Shown here piece after piece: positions 1 through 5,986 of a stretch of 7,397 nt of DNA. Location: the NCBI GenBank assembly GCA_028708195.1, contig JAQVZK010000115.1, positions 1 through 7,397 on the forward strand. Direction: 5' to 3'. The notes beneath the pieces are model-generated. The model was not told the DNA's origin, ran no database searches, and saw only the letters and a program-made list of their open reading frames with translations. Within the stretch, counting starts at the first letter, position 1; each line of letters begins with the position of its first letter. Source of the DNA: Desulfovibrio sp. Lineage in GTDB: Bacteria > Desulfobacterota > Desulfovibrionia > Desulfovibrionales > Desulfovibrionaceae. The translations under genes and the position numbers were made by a program.

Positions 1-204
1 CGCAAGGCTGCTGGCATGGGCGTGTGCAAAATCAACGTGGATACGGATATTCGCCTGGCTGTCACGGCCTGCATCCGCCAGTATCTTGCCGAGCACCCCG
101 AAGAATTTGATCCCCGGGCCTACCTCAAGACCGCCCGGGAAGCTGTCAAAAAAATGGTGGCGCACAAGATCCGTAATGTGATGGGATCTTCAGGCAAAGC
201 CTAA
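1..204 (+). CDS. fba: Class II fructose-bisphosphate aldolase, C-terminal end (partial)
   Basis: The reading frame is open from the first base of the window, so the gene begins outside it; only the last 67 residues and the TAA stop are seen. Class II aldolases are zinc enzymes of the cytoplasm that split fructose-1,6-bisphosphate into dihydroxyacetone phosphate and glyceraldehyde-3-phosphate, or make it in gluconeogenesis. The fragment carries the family's C-terminal signature G-V-C-K-I-N-V-D-T-D (the N-x-D-T-D segment that lies at the substrate phosphate and active site), followed by a helical tail with E-F-D-P-R-x-Y-L and a K-H/K-I-R-N-V-M-G-S end, typical of the roughly 307-residue type. 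The zinc ligands lie upstream of the window. gap follows after 31 bases without a visible terminator, so the two genes are very likely co-transcribed, and gap uses the aldolase product. Identification is firm; the exact subclass is inferred. Confidence 0.93.
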   Translation, partial: RKAAGMGVCKINVDTDIRLAVTACIRQYLAEHPEEFDPRAYLKTAREAVKKMVAHKIRNVMGSSGKA

Positions 205-235
205 AAAAACATACGTTTTCGTCAAGGAGCGCAAC

Positions 236-1237
236 ATGCCTGTCAAACTGGGAATGAACGGCTTCGGCCGTATTGGCCGCTATCTGCTGCGTCTGCTGGC
301 CGATGACCAGGATCTGCAAATTGCCGCCATCAATGCGCGTGCCGATAATGCCGCCCTGGCCTATCTTTTCAAGTACGACTCCACGTACGGCACCTTTGCG
401 GGCAGTGTGGATCACGACGAGAACGGCATTATAGTCAACGGCCGCCATATCGCCGTAACCCGCCACAAGGCCGGTGAATGGCAATGGGAGCGCCTGGGCG
501 TTACCATTGCCGTGGAGACAACGGGTACCATCAAGGACGGCGAAGGCCTCGTCAAGCATTTGGCATGTGGCGCTAAAAAGGTCGTTATTTCGGCCCCGGC
601 CAAGGACGTGGACGCCATGATTGTTATGGGCGTCAACGACCATGTGTACGACTGCGCCAAGCACAAGACCATCTCCGCCGCCTCCTGTACCACCAACTGC
701 CTGGCACCTGTGGCCAAGGTGCTGCATGAGAAGTTTGGCATCCGCCACGGCCTTATGACCACTATCCACAGTTACACCATGAGCCAGCGTATTCTGGACG
801 GCTCACACAAGGACTGGCGCCGCGGCCGTGCCGCCGCCGTGTCTATGGTGCCTTCCAGCACGGGCGCGGCCAAGGCCGTGGGCGTCGTGATGCCCGAACT
901 CGAAGGCAAACTCAACGGTATGTCCGTGCGTGTGCCTACCTTCGACTGCTCGCTCGTGGACCTGACCTGCGAAGTGGAACGGGCCTGTGACGCCGCAGCC
1001 GTTAATGAAGCCCTCAAGGCCGCCAGCGAGGGCCTTCTTGGCGCGCATATGGGCTATTCTGAAGAACCTCTGGTTTCCATCGACTACAGGGGCAGCACCC
1101 ACGGCGGCGTGGTGGATGCCCTGTCTACCCAGGTGCTCGACGGCACGATGGTCAAAGTGCTCATCTGGTACGACAACGAAGCAGGCTTCACACACCAGTT
1201 GCTGCGCCTGCTGCGCCTGGTCGGCGGCACCTGCTAG
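236..1237 (+). CDS. gap: Glyceraldehyde-3-phosphate dehydrogenase, phosphorylating
   Basis: This 333-residue protein has the usual length for GAPDH, the cytoplasmic enzyme that oxidises glyceraldehyde-3-phosphate with phosphate to 1,3-bisphosphoglycerate, or runs the reverse in gluconeogenesis. Visible landmarks are the N-terminal Rossmann motif N-G-F-G-R-I-G (residues 8-14), the active-site S-C-T-T-N-C-L-A-P with catalytic Cys151, the activating His178 in T-T-I-H-S-Y-T, P-S-S-T-G-A-A-K at 206-213, and W-Y-D-N-E at 311-315. Two departures stand out. The aspartate that normally follows A-I-N and binds the adenosine ribose of NAD is Ala34 (A-I-N-A-R-A-D), as in NADP-using GapB enzymes. The usual D-N-E-W-G-Y is D-N-E-A-G-F. 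The start is fixed by AAGGAG at 224-229, six bases before ATG. It follows fba by 31 bases and ends before a strong hairpin terminator. Function as a GAPDH is near certain; the cofactor is open. Confidence 0.97.
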   Translation: MPVKLGMNGFGRIGRYLLRLLADDQDLQIAAINARADNAALAYLFKYDSTYGTFAGSVDHDENGIIVNGRHIAVTRHKAGEWQWERLGVTIAVETTGTIKDGEGLVKHLACGAKKVVISAPAKDVDAMIVMGVNDHVYDCAKHKTISAASCTTNCLAPVAKVLHEKFGIRHGLMTTIHSYTMSQRILDGSHKDWRRGRAAAVSMVPSSTGAAKAVGVVMPELEGKLNGMSVRVPTFDCSLVDLTCEVERACDAAAVNEALKAASEGLLGAHMGYSEEPLVSIDYRGSTHGGVVDALSTQVLDGTMVKVLIWYDNEAGFTHQLLRLLRLVGGTC

Positions 1238-1325
1238 AGTTATTTTGTTGGGATGTTCCGTGGAGGACCATTAGAGTTTTTTGTTGGAACGGTTTGCGAT
1301 GTTACGCTGATTTTGCCAACGCTTT

Positions 1326-1363
1326 CAGGCGGCACGGACATATAGTCCGTGCCGCCTGTTTTT
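1326..1363 (+). terminator. Intrinsic terminator of fba-gap
   Basis: A perfect 14-bp stem (1326-1339 with 1345-1358, arms CAGGCGGCACGGAC and GTCCGTGCCGCCTG) encloses the loop ATATA and is followed by TTTTT at 1359-1363. On the minus strand the stem is followed by AAAGCG with no U-tract, so it should stop only plus-strand transcripts. Confidence 0.95.
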
Positions 1364-1412
1364 ATGCTTCGGCGGTTTGGAAAGAGAGGTAAAGAGCTTT
1401 GTGAACGCTGTC

Positions 1413-2381
1413 TTACGCGCGCGGCCTGAGCGTGTCTGCCAGCGCCTGCTCAAGGCTCGGGTAGCGGAAAATGTAGCCGGATTGTGTGAGCCGCGCGGGA
1501 ACAGATTTTTGCCCGTTCAAAACGAGCTCTTCGGCCATCTGGCCCAAAGCCAGCCGCAGAATGAAACCGGGAACAGGAAGCCAGGCCGGGCGGGAGCATG
1601 CCTTGCCCAGGTCGCGGGCAAACTGGCGCATGTCCGCCTGTGAAGGCGCGCTGATATTGAAAATGCCCTTGAGGTCTTCACCCTCAAGCAGAAATTGCGC
1701 CGCGTGCACCACGTCGGCCATGTGCACCCAGCTCATGGGCTGGCGGCCAGAACCCACAGGCCCGCCAAGAAAATACAGAAACGGCGGCAACATCCTTTCT
1801 AAAAATCCCCCTGCGGCCCCTGATGTCTTTTGTCCGATAACGGGAGAAAAGCGCAAAACGCAGCGGCGGATGCCCATTGTCTCCACTAGGGCCGTGCTTT
1901 CTTCCCACAGGGCGCAGGTTTCTGCCAGAAAACCCTGCCCCTGGGGGCTGTTTTCTTCGCACGCCGGGGCGCTGGCGGCATCCGGCCACAGGCCGTAATA
2001 ACCGCAGGCCGATGCCTGCAGCATGGTGCGCGGCAAGGGCAGCCCCGCGTCACGCCTTGCCTGCAGGGCGGCGGTCAGGGCGTGCCCCGCATTGAGCCTG
2101 CTTTGAACAATGGCTTGCTTGCGGGGCGCGGTCCAGCGCCCGGCACCGATATTTTCTCCCTGCAGGTTGATCACGGCGTCAATGTCTTCCAGCAGGGGCA
2201 GCAGGGGCAGCAGGCCAGAGGTGGTTTTGCCATCCCACGGGGCATAGGAAAGGCCGGGGCGTGCCGGGCGGTTGCCCGCATTGCTCCGCACAACGGCGCG
2301 GACGGTATGCCCCTGTTCCAAAAAGCGTGCTGTCATCTGTGAGCCGATAAAACCTGTGGAACCCAGAATAAGTATATGCAT
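1413..2381 (-). CDS. TIGR01777/YfcH-family NAD(P)-dependent epimerase (SDR superfamily)
   Basis: The 322-residue protein is an extended short-chain dehydrogenase of the TIGR01777 family (E. coli YfcH, cyanobacterial and plant SulA-like proteins). The N-terminus M-H-I-L-I-L-G-S-T-G-F-I-G gives the G-x-x-G-x-x-G nucleotide-binding loop (Gly7, Gly10, Gly13). I-N-L-Q-G-E-N-I follows at 71-78, S-A-C-G-Y-Y-G at 124-130 carries the family's active-site tyrosines, and F-S-P-V-I-G lies at 178-183. The W-V-H-M-A-D-V-V segment at 218-225 and the C-terminal R-Y-P-S-L-E-Q-A-L match the DUF1731 tail. The start was chosen at 2381 because AGGA sits six bases upstream and the Rossmann strand begins directly there; the frame stays open for 103 more codons upstream but that stretch has no family resemblance. 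The substrate of this family is not known. A 9-bp repeat (2191-2211) encodes L-L-P-L-L-P-L-L at 58-65. Transcription converges on gap. Confidence 0.93.
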   Translation of the reverse strand: MHILILGSTGFIGSQMTARFLEQGHTVRAVVRSNAGNRPARPGLSYAPWDGKTTSGLLPLLPLLEDIDAVINLQGENIGAGRWTAPRKQAIVQSRLNAGHALTAALQARRDAGLPLPRTMLQASACGYYGLWPDAASAPACEENSPQGQGFLAETCALWEESTALVETMGIRRCVLRFSPVIGQKTSGAAGGFLERMLPPFLYFLGGPVGSGRQPMSWVHMADVVHAAQFLLEGEDLKGIFNISAPSQADMRQFARDLGKACSRPAWLPVPGFILRLALGQMAEELVLNGQKSVPARLTQSGYIFRYPSLEQALADTLRPRA

Positions 2382-2791
2382 GTTGTGTCCTGCCGATCTG
2401 GCGGTTTTTGCTGTCAGGTCTTTGCGATTACTTTGCGAAGTACGGGCAGAAATTGCTTGAAAGGCCCTGAAAGGCGCTCGTGCCCGCACTGTCTGGAGCA
2501 GGGTATCTTTGAGGCGGTGGAGCCTTGCAGGCAAGGCCCCGGGGGATATGTTGCGGAGCAGGCGGCTCCCTGTGGCAAGTTGAGAGAAGAATAAAGGTGT
2601 TAGGGGGGTGGAGGAGGAGACCCTTTTGCAAAAAGGCTCCCCCACAAAATTCTTCACATAAGAACCTCTGGCCGGGTCACTCGCCCACAAGGCACTTCAG
2701 AGGTAAACGCAGGTGTTCTGGCAGCTATCCTAAACGGGATTGCCGCATCTCTCCACCATGTCATGCTGCAATACCATGGCGCGGCGCTACG
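2382..2791. other. Intergenic region with hairpins, no gene seen
   Basis: This 410-base gap between the epimerase homologue and the terminator of the upstream NTF2-like gene holds no convincing gene. It contains a perfect 7-bp inverted repeat, GCCTTGC AG GCAAGGC (2522-2537), and a terminator-like structure at 2616-2640. A looser ACCTCTG/CAGAGGT repeat lies around 2674-2712. No clear sigma-70 promoter for the epimerase gene could be picked, although one should lie here because a terminator separates the two genes. Frames crossing the region lack ribosome-binding sites and family resemblance. Confidence 0.6.
2616..2640. repeat. Imperfect hairpin of an intergenic type
   Basis: GGAG (2616-2619) pairs with CTCC (2637-2640), CC with GG, and TTTT with AAAA around a GCA loop, with single-base bulges at 2620 and 2623. 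It lies between a G-rich run (2603-2619) and a C-run. Similar GGAG/CCCTTTT/GCAAAAGG hairpins recur, as I remember, between genes in Desulfovibrio genomes; only the structure is seen here. It could be a dispersed hairpin or a decayed terminator. Confidence 0.4.
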
Positions 2792-2823
2792 GCAAACAAA
2801 GAAGCCCCGTCATGGACAGGGCT
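2792..2823 (-). terminator. Intrinsic terminator of the NTF2-like gene
   Basis: Read on the minus strand, a 9-bp stem AGCCCTGTC / GACGGGGCT (2823-2815 with 2811-2803, one T-G wobble) closes on the loop CAT and is followed by the T-rich run TCTTTGTTTG. It begins 29 bases after the stop codon of the gene at 2852-3313. It implies that the epimerase gene downstream has its own promoter. Confidence 0.75.
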
Positions 2824-2851
2824 CGGTATTATTGAAATATCGCAGAAGAGG

Positions 2852-3313
2852 CTACTGGATCTTGCAGTTGCCGTCCTTGCATTCGGAGCTTGCAACAACG
2901 GGCGTAGCCTGAAACAGCACCACCTGGTCACGGTTCTGGTTTTTCACAACAACCAGCGTAAAGCGCATAAGGCCTTCTGGCTGGGCGGGCACCACGGTGC
3001 CTTTGAAGTAGCCGTTGCCAGTCAGCAGAGTAGCGCCGCCGATTATTGTGGTGCGCACATTGCTGATGGTCAGCCGGTTAACCACCAGTTCTTTGTTTTT
3101 GATGGATTCGATGAAGTGTTCTTTGTCTTCGATATGCCCATTGCCGGCGATGTGCCAGTAATTGGGCGCCAGCAGTGTTTGAAGGGCGGGGATGTCGCCT
3201 GTCATGACGGCTTCGGTATACAGAGCCACGGTGTCGGCCTTGGCCTGAGCCAGACCGGCGGAAAGGCAAAGAACCAGAGCGCAGACAAGAGATGCGGATT
3301 TGAGAAATTTCAT
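2852..3313 (-). CDS. Exported NTF2-fold (DUF4440/SnoaL-like) small protein
   Basis: The 153-residue product begins with a classical Sec signal peptide: M-K-F-L-K, a hydrophobic core at 7-20, and a cleavage site A-Q-A|K at about residue 24. The mature part of about 129 residues resembles the DUF4440/SnoaL-like NTF2 fold: a helix ending in L-Q-T-L-L-A-P-N-Y (44-52), then W-H-I-A-G-N-G-H-I-E-D-K-E-H-F-I-E-S-I at 53-71, followed by alternating beta strands (T-I-S-N-V-R-T-T, G-Y-F-K-G-T, R-F-T-L-V-V-V). NTF2-fold proteins may be enzymes or ligand-binding scaffolds, so no reaction can be assigned; location is probably periplasmic. The C-terminal tail has a C-x4-C pair (Cys145, Cys150) that could form a disulfide. 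The start is supported by GGAGGA just upstream of ATG. It is transcribed divergently from the cysteine synthase gene and has its own terminator, so it is probably monocistronic. Confidence 0.85.
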   Translation of the reverse strand: MKFLKSASLVCALVLCLSAGLAQAKADTVALYTEAVMTGDIPALQTLLAPNYWHIAGNGHIEDKEHFIESIKNKELVVNRLTISNVRTTIIGGATLLTGNGYFKGTVVPAQPEGLMRFTLVVVKNQNRDQVVLFQATPVVASSECKDGNCKIQ

Positions 3314-3400
3314 GATGTCCTCCGTCGTTATGCTGAGCCGCCGGTGCGGCGCAAGGCTGTGCGCGCCGGGAATTGGCCCGGCATGGACCAGTCGGAAAGT

Positions 3401-3429
3401 TTGCCAAGGGGCGTACTTTCCTCTATTCT
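3401..3429 (+). promoter_or_regulatory. Likely sigma-70 promoter of the cysteine synthase gene
   Basis: TTGCCA (3401-3406, five of six consensus bases) and TATTCT (3424-3429, four of six) are separated by exactly 17 bases. Transcription would start near 3436 and leave a leader of about 97 bases. This is a pattern match only; the opposite-strand promoter of the NTF2-like gene could not be resolved. Confidence 0.5.
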
Positions 3430-3472
3430 GTAGTCCTGACTGTTAAGCAAAACGCGTCTGTTGTAAAGCTTC

Positions 3473-3495
3473 ACCTGCCCATCCCACAGGTTTTT
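3473..3495 (+). promoter_or_regulatory. Weak hairpin with T-run in the cysteine synthase leader
   Basis: ACCTG (3473-3477) pairs with CAGGT (3487-3491) across a 9-base loop and is followed directly by TTTTT (3491-3495, the first T shared with the stem). It lies in the presumed leader, about 38 bases before the start codon. It resembles a weak terminator or attenuator, but a 5-bp stem is marginal and may be chance. No known riboswitch was recognised. Confidence 0.25.
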
Positions 3496-3532
3496 CGGGA
3501 ATTTTCCTACGACAATATGAGGTTTCCTCGCC

Positions 3533-4456
3533 ATGCTGACAAACATTTTACAGGCAATTGGCAACACCCCCTTGCTACGGCTTGATCTTTCGCATGCTCT
3601 GCCCGGCACGGTCTGGCTTAAACTTGAAAATCGTAACCCCGGCGGCTCCATCAAAGACCGCGTGGCTTTTCACCTGATTGAGAATGCGCTTCAGTGGGGG
3701 GAGCTTGAGCCAGGGGGCCTTGTTGTTGAAGGTACCAGCGGAAATATGGGCATTGGCATTGCCCTGGTTTCAGCTGTTCGCGGTTTGCATTGCGTACTTG
3801 CCATGCCTGAATCTATGAGTATTGAGAGGCGTAACCTGCTCAAGGGGCTGGGCGCTGAACTGGTGCTCACTCCCGCGGCCAGGGGAATGACAGGAGCCGT
3901 TGAAGAAGCTCGCCGTATCGCTGAAGAGCAGGGCGGTTTCATCCCCGGTCAGTTCACCAACCCTGAAGCCGTGCAGGCCCATTACAAGACCACCGGGCCC
4001 GAGATTTACAGCGACAGCGTCGGCAAGATGGACGTGCTGGTGGCTGGCGTAGGCTCTGGCTCGTCCATTACGGGTGCTGGCCGCTTTTTGAAAGAACGCA
4101 TCCCCGGCTTCAAGGTCATTGCCGTGGAGCCCGCCGCCTCGCCCGTGATTTCTGGCGGCAAGCCCTCGCCACACCTTATTCAGGGTATTGGGGCCGGCTT
4201 TGTGCCCGCCATTCTTGACCGCTCGCTGCTGGACGAAGTACTGCTGGCCGATGCTGAAGAAGCCCTGGCCACATCGCGTCTGCTTATGCGCAGCGGCATC
4301 GTGACGGGCATATCCACCGGGGCCAACGTGGCGGCAGCCCTCAAGCTTGCGGTACGCCCGGAAATGGAAGGCAAGAATATCGTCACCTTCGCCTGTGATA
4401 CAGGCGAAAGATATATGTCCACCCGGCTGTTCACCGATATGACGCAGCCAGCCTAG
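3533..4456 (+). CDS. cysK: Cysteine synthase homologue (O-acetylserine sulfhydrylase type)
   Basis: The 307-residue protein is a fold-type II PLP enzyme of the CysK/CysM group, which in the cytoplasm makes cysteine from O-acetylserine and sulfide. I-G-N-T-P-L-L-R-L opens the protein, N-P-G-G-S-I-K-D-R holds the PLP-binding Lys41, T-S-G-N at 68-71 is the substrate loop, G-S-G-S-S-I-T-G (174-181) is the phosphate-binding loop, and I-Q-G-I-G-A-G-F-V-P lies at 217-226. G-I-S-T-G-A-N and D-T-G-E-R-Y-M-S-T finish the core. Several of these are variants: the loop reads E-G-T-S-G-N-M-G rather than E-P-T-S-G-N-T-G, and the phosphate loop has serines instead of G-G-T. The length is close to CysM, the motifs closer to CysK. 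The start is backed by TGAGG ten bases upstream. No partner gene (such as cysE) is adjacent. A side substrate, or a role in making another amino acid, is possible. Confidence 0.88.
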   Translation: MLTNILQAIGNTPLLRLDLSHALPGTVWLKLENRNPGGSIKDRVAFHLIENALQWGELEPGGLVVEGTSGNMGIGIALVSAVRGLHCVLAMPESMSIERRNLLKGLGAELVLTPAARGMTGAVEEARRIAEEQGGFIPGQFTNPEAVQAHYKTTGPEIYSDSVGKMDVLVAGVGSGSSITGAGRFLKERIPGFKVIAVEPAASPVISGGKPSPHLIQGIGAGFVPAILDRSLLDEVLLADAEEALATSRLLMRSGIVTGISTGANVAAALKLAVRPEMEGKNIVTFACDTGERYMSTRLFTDMTQPA

Positions 4457-4725
4457 ATTGGCCGGGGGCCGCCCTTGCTCTTGCCCGTGAGGCCGCGCTA
4501 AGGCGGCCCAGGGGTTGTGTGGGCTTTTTGCCCACGTGGCGCCAGTGCATTGCGCGTGGCTAGTGCGACGGCGGCCTGTCTCGTGACTGCCCCTGCGTAT
4601 GGCAGTCTGTGCGTATGGCAGTCTGTGCGACGGCCCAAGGGCGTTTCCTCTGGCCTCACCTGCCAGCTTGTAGTGAGCGGCAAGGTGAGACTGACGCAGA
4701 AAACCGATATTTTTATCCATAGAGC
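4457..4725. other. Intergenic region with hairpins and repeats, no gene seen
   Basis: The gap after the cysteine synthase homologue contains two perfect short hairpins: GGCCGC/GCGGCC (4491-4496 with 4503-4508) and GTGGGC/GCCCAC around a TTTTT loop (4519-4524 with 4530-4535). Neither is followed by a U-tract, so neither is a standard terminator, but together they may end the cysteine synthase transcript. A 16-bp tandem duplication follows at 4594-4625. A frame from 4517 to 4876 is open but runs into cheV and has no recognisable content. The cheV promoter and leader fill the rest up to 4838. Confidence 0.55.
4594..4629. repeat. 16-bp tandem duplication, two copies plus a partial third
   Basis: TGCGTATGGCAGTCTG occurs at 4594-4609 and again at 4610-4625 without a mismatch, followed by TGCG. 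Each copy carries GGCAGTC, which can pair with GACTGCC at 4585-4591, so two alternative hairpins are possible. GTGCGACGGC also appears on both sides (4563-4572 and 4625-4634). Confidence 0.9.
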
Positions 4726-4752
4726 TAAATACTTATTTGTTCTGGCCGATAA
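4726..4752 (+). promoter_or_regulatory. Sigma-28 (FliA) flagellar-class promoter of cheV
   Basis: TAAA (4726-4729) is followed after exactly 15 bases by GCCGATAA (4745-4752), the full consensus for the flagellar sigma factor FliA (TAAA-N15-GCCGATAA). It is oriented toward cheV, with transcription expected near 4760 and a leader of about 80 bases. The match is seen directly; use in the cell is inferred from the consensus and from the chemotaxis function of the gene. Confidence 0.85.
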
Positions 4753-4838
4753 GTTGAACAGAAAATCAATCGCTTCAGGACTAAAAGTTCCACATGCGGT
4801 ACAATATCGTGGTCCAGTTTGTTTAATGGAGTATTTTC

Positions 4839-5780
4839 ATGGCGCAGACCAATATTTTGCTCGAAACCGGCACTAATGAGCTCGAAATAGTCGAGTTTTA
4901 TGTCAATCAGGACGGCTATGAGGCCCATTACGGGCTTAATGTGGCCAAAGTGGTTGAGATTGGCCGTCGCCAACCCGTAACGGCCATGCCGGAAATGCGC
5001 CATAAAGCTCTGCTGGGCGCGTTTTTGCACCGCAACGGGCGTATTGTGCCACTTATTGACATGGCCCGTTTTCTGGGCAGCGCCCCCATCACCAATGAAG
5101 ACGCCAAGGTTATTGTCACAGAGTTCAATGGTGTCTGTACGGGATTTTTGGTGTCTGGGGTCAACCGCATCTACAGGTTGAGCTGGACAGACGTAGAAGC
5201 GCCCGGGCAATTTTTACAGAACATGAGCCGCAGTTCTGTTACTGGCGTGGTGCGGCTGGAAGAGCGAGTGATTTTTCTGCTGGACCTGGAAGCCATCGTT
5301 GCTGAGCTGCACCCGGCCATGGCCCTGCGCTATGACTCTGCCGATATGGACGCCTCGGACGGCAAGACCTATAAAATCCTGCAGGTGGACGATTCCAGCA
5401 GTATTCGCAGCCTGCTGCTCGAGCTGCTCAACCAGGAAGGGCGCTTCAAGGTGGAGCAGCGCGTCAACGGGCAAGAAGCCTGGGACTACCTGCAGACAGT
5501 GCGTGACAAATGCGAAGCTGAAAACCGGCCCGTCTCCGATTTTTTGCAAGGGGTCATCACCGATATCGAAATGCCCGCAATGGATGGGCTCGCGCTGTGC
5601 AAGCGCATCAAGGACGACCCCATACTCAAAAAGCTGCCCGTAGCCATTTTTTCTTCAATGATCAATGAAAGCCTTGCCAAAAAATGTGCCTTGGTTGGGG
5701 CGGACGCCCAGTATACCAAGCCGGACCTCAAGGCGCTTTCCGTACGGCTGCACGAGCTGATCACCGCGGTCTGGGGGTAA
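4839..5780 (+). CDS. cheV: Chemotaxis adaptor CheV (CheW domain plus receiver domain)
   Basis: The 313-residue protein has the CheV architecture. An N-terminal CheW-like coupling domain spans about residues 10-160, with E-I-V-E-F-Y-V at 16-22, Y-G-L-N-V-A-K-V-V-E-I at 31-41 and G-R-I-V-P-L-I-D at 67-74. A receiver domain spans about 178-311. The receiver is complete: acidic pair Asp184-Asp185, phosphoacceptor Asp242 in I-T-D-I-E-M-P-x-M-D-G, switch Ser272 and Lys294-Pro295. CheV couples chemoreceptors to the kinase CheA at the inner face of the membrane, and phosphorylation of its receiver is thought to tune adaptation. The ATG is preceded by TGGAG seven bases upstream. The gene stands alone, without cheA, cheY or receptor genes beside it, and has its own sigma-28 promoter and terminator, so it behaves as a single-gene flagellar-regulon unit. 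Both domains look intact. Confidence 0.96.
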   Translation: MAQTNILLETGTNELEIVEFYVNQDGYEAHYGLNVAKVVEIGRRQPVTAMPEMRHKALLGAFLHRNGRIVPLIDMARFLGSAPITNEDAKVIVTEFNGVCTGFLVSGVNRIYRLSWTDVEAPGQFLQNMSRSSVTGVVRLEERVIFLLDLEAIVAELHPAMALRYDSADMDASDGKTYKILQVDDSSSIRSLLLELLNQEGRFKVEQRVNGQEAWDYLQTVRDKCEAENRPVSDFLQGVITDIEMPAMDGLALCKRIKDDPILKKLPVAIFSSMINESLAKKCALVGADAQYTKPDLKALSVRLHELITAVWG

Positions 5781-5949
5781 CAGGTGCAAGATTAGGCAGA
5801 CAGCGAGGGTTTTTGCTTTGCTGTGTTTGCGCTGCCGCGCTTGAGACGTGAGGTATAACGGAAGCCTGTGGTGTTTCAAGTTTGAGTTGTACTGCCCTGA
5901 TTGTTTCTATTTTGGCCGCCTGTGCGGCGGGAATGCCAGTGTTTGCTTT

Positions 5950-5986
5950 CGCCCTGAATGAAAATTCGGGGCGTTTTCTTTTTTTT
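5950..5986 (+). terminator. Intrinsic terminator downstream of cheV
   Basis: A 9-bp stem, CGCCCTGAA (5950-5958) with TTCGGGGCG (5965-5973, one T-G wobble), closes on TGAAAA and is followed by TTTTCTTTTTTTT (5974-5986). It lies 170 bases beyond the cheV stop, with no convincing gene between, so it probably ends the cheV transcript. Confidence 0.85.

Noticed and set aside
3325..3360. TTGCGC and CATAAC on the minus strand as promoter for the NTF2-like gene
   Set aside because: The -10 box would lie about 13 bases from the start codon and the transcript would begin inside the ribosome-binding site.
2525..3433. A 302-codon plus-strand open frame
   Set aside because: It lies antisense to the NTF2-like gene, which has a signal peptide, ribosome-binding site and terminator. 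Its translation has no family features, and the first part crosses hairpin-rich intergenic DNA.
3770..4720. A 316-codon minus-strand open frame
   Set aside because: It is antisense to the cysteine synthase homologue, whose motifs are unmistakable. The predicted protein is rich in His, Gly and Arg without order, as expected of a GC-rich shadow.
4777..4805. AGGACT, 17 bases, TACAAT as a second cheV promoter
   Set aside because: The -10 box is good (five of six) but the -35 box matches only three of six; the sigma-28 promoter upstream is much better supported.
4517..4876. A 119-codon plus-strand frame before cheV
   Set aside because: It overlaps the cheV start and the sigma-28 promoter, lacks a good ribosome-binding site and includes the tandem repeat. 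No recognisable protein.
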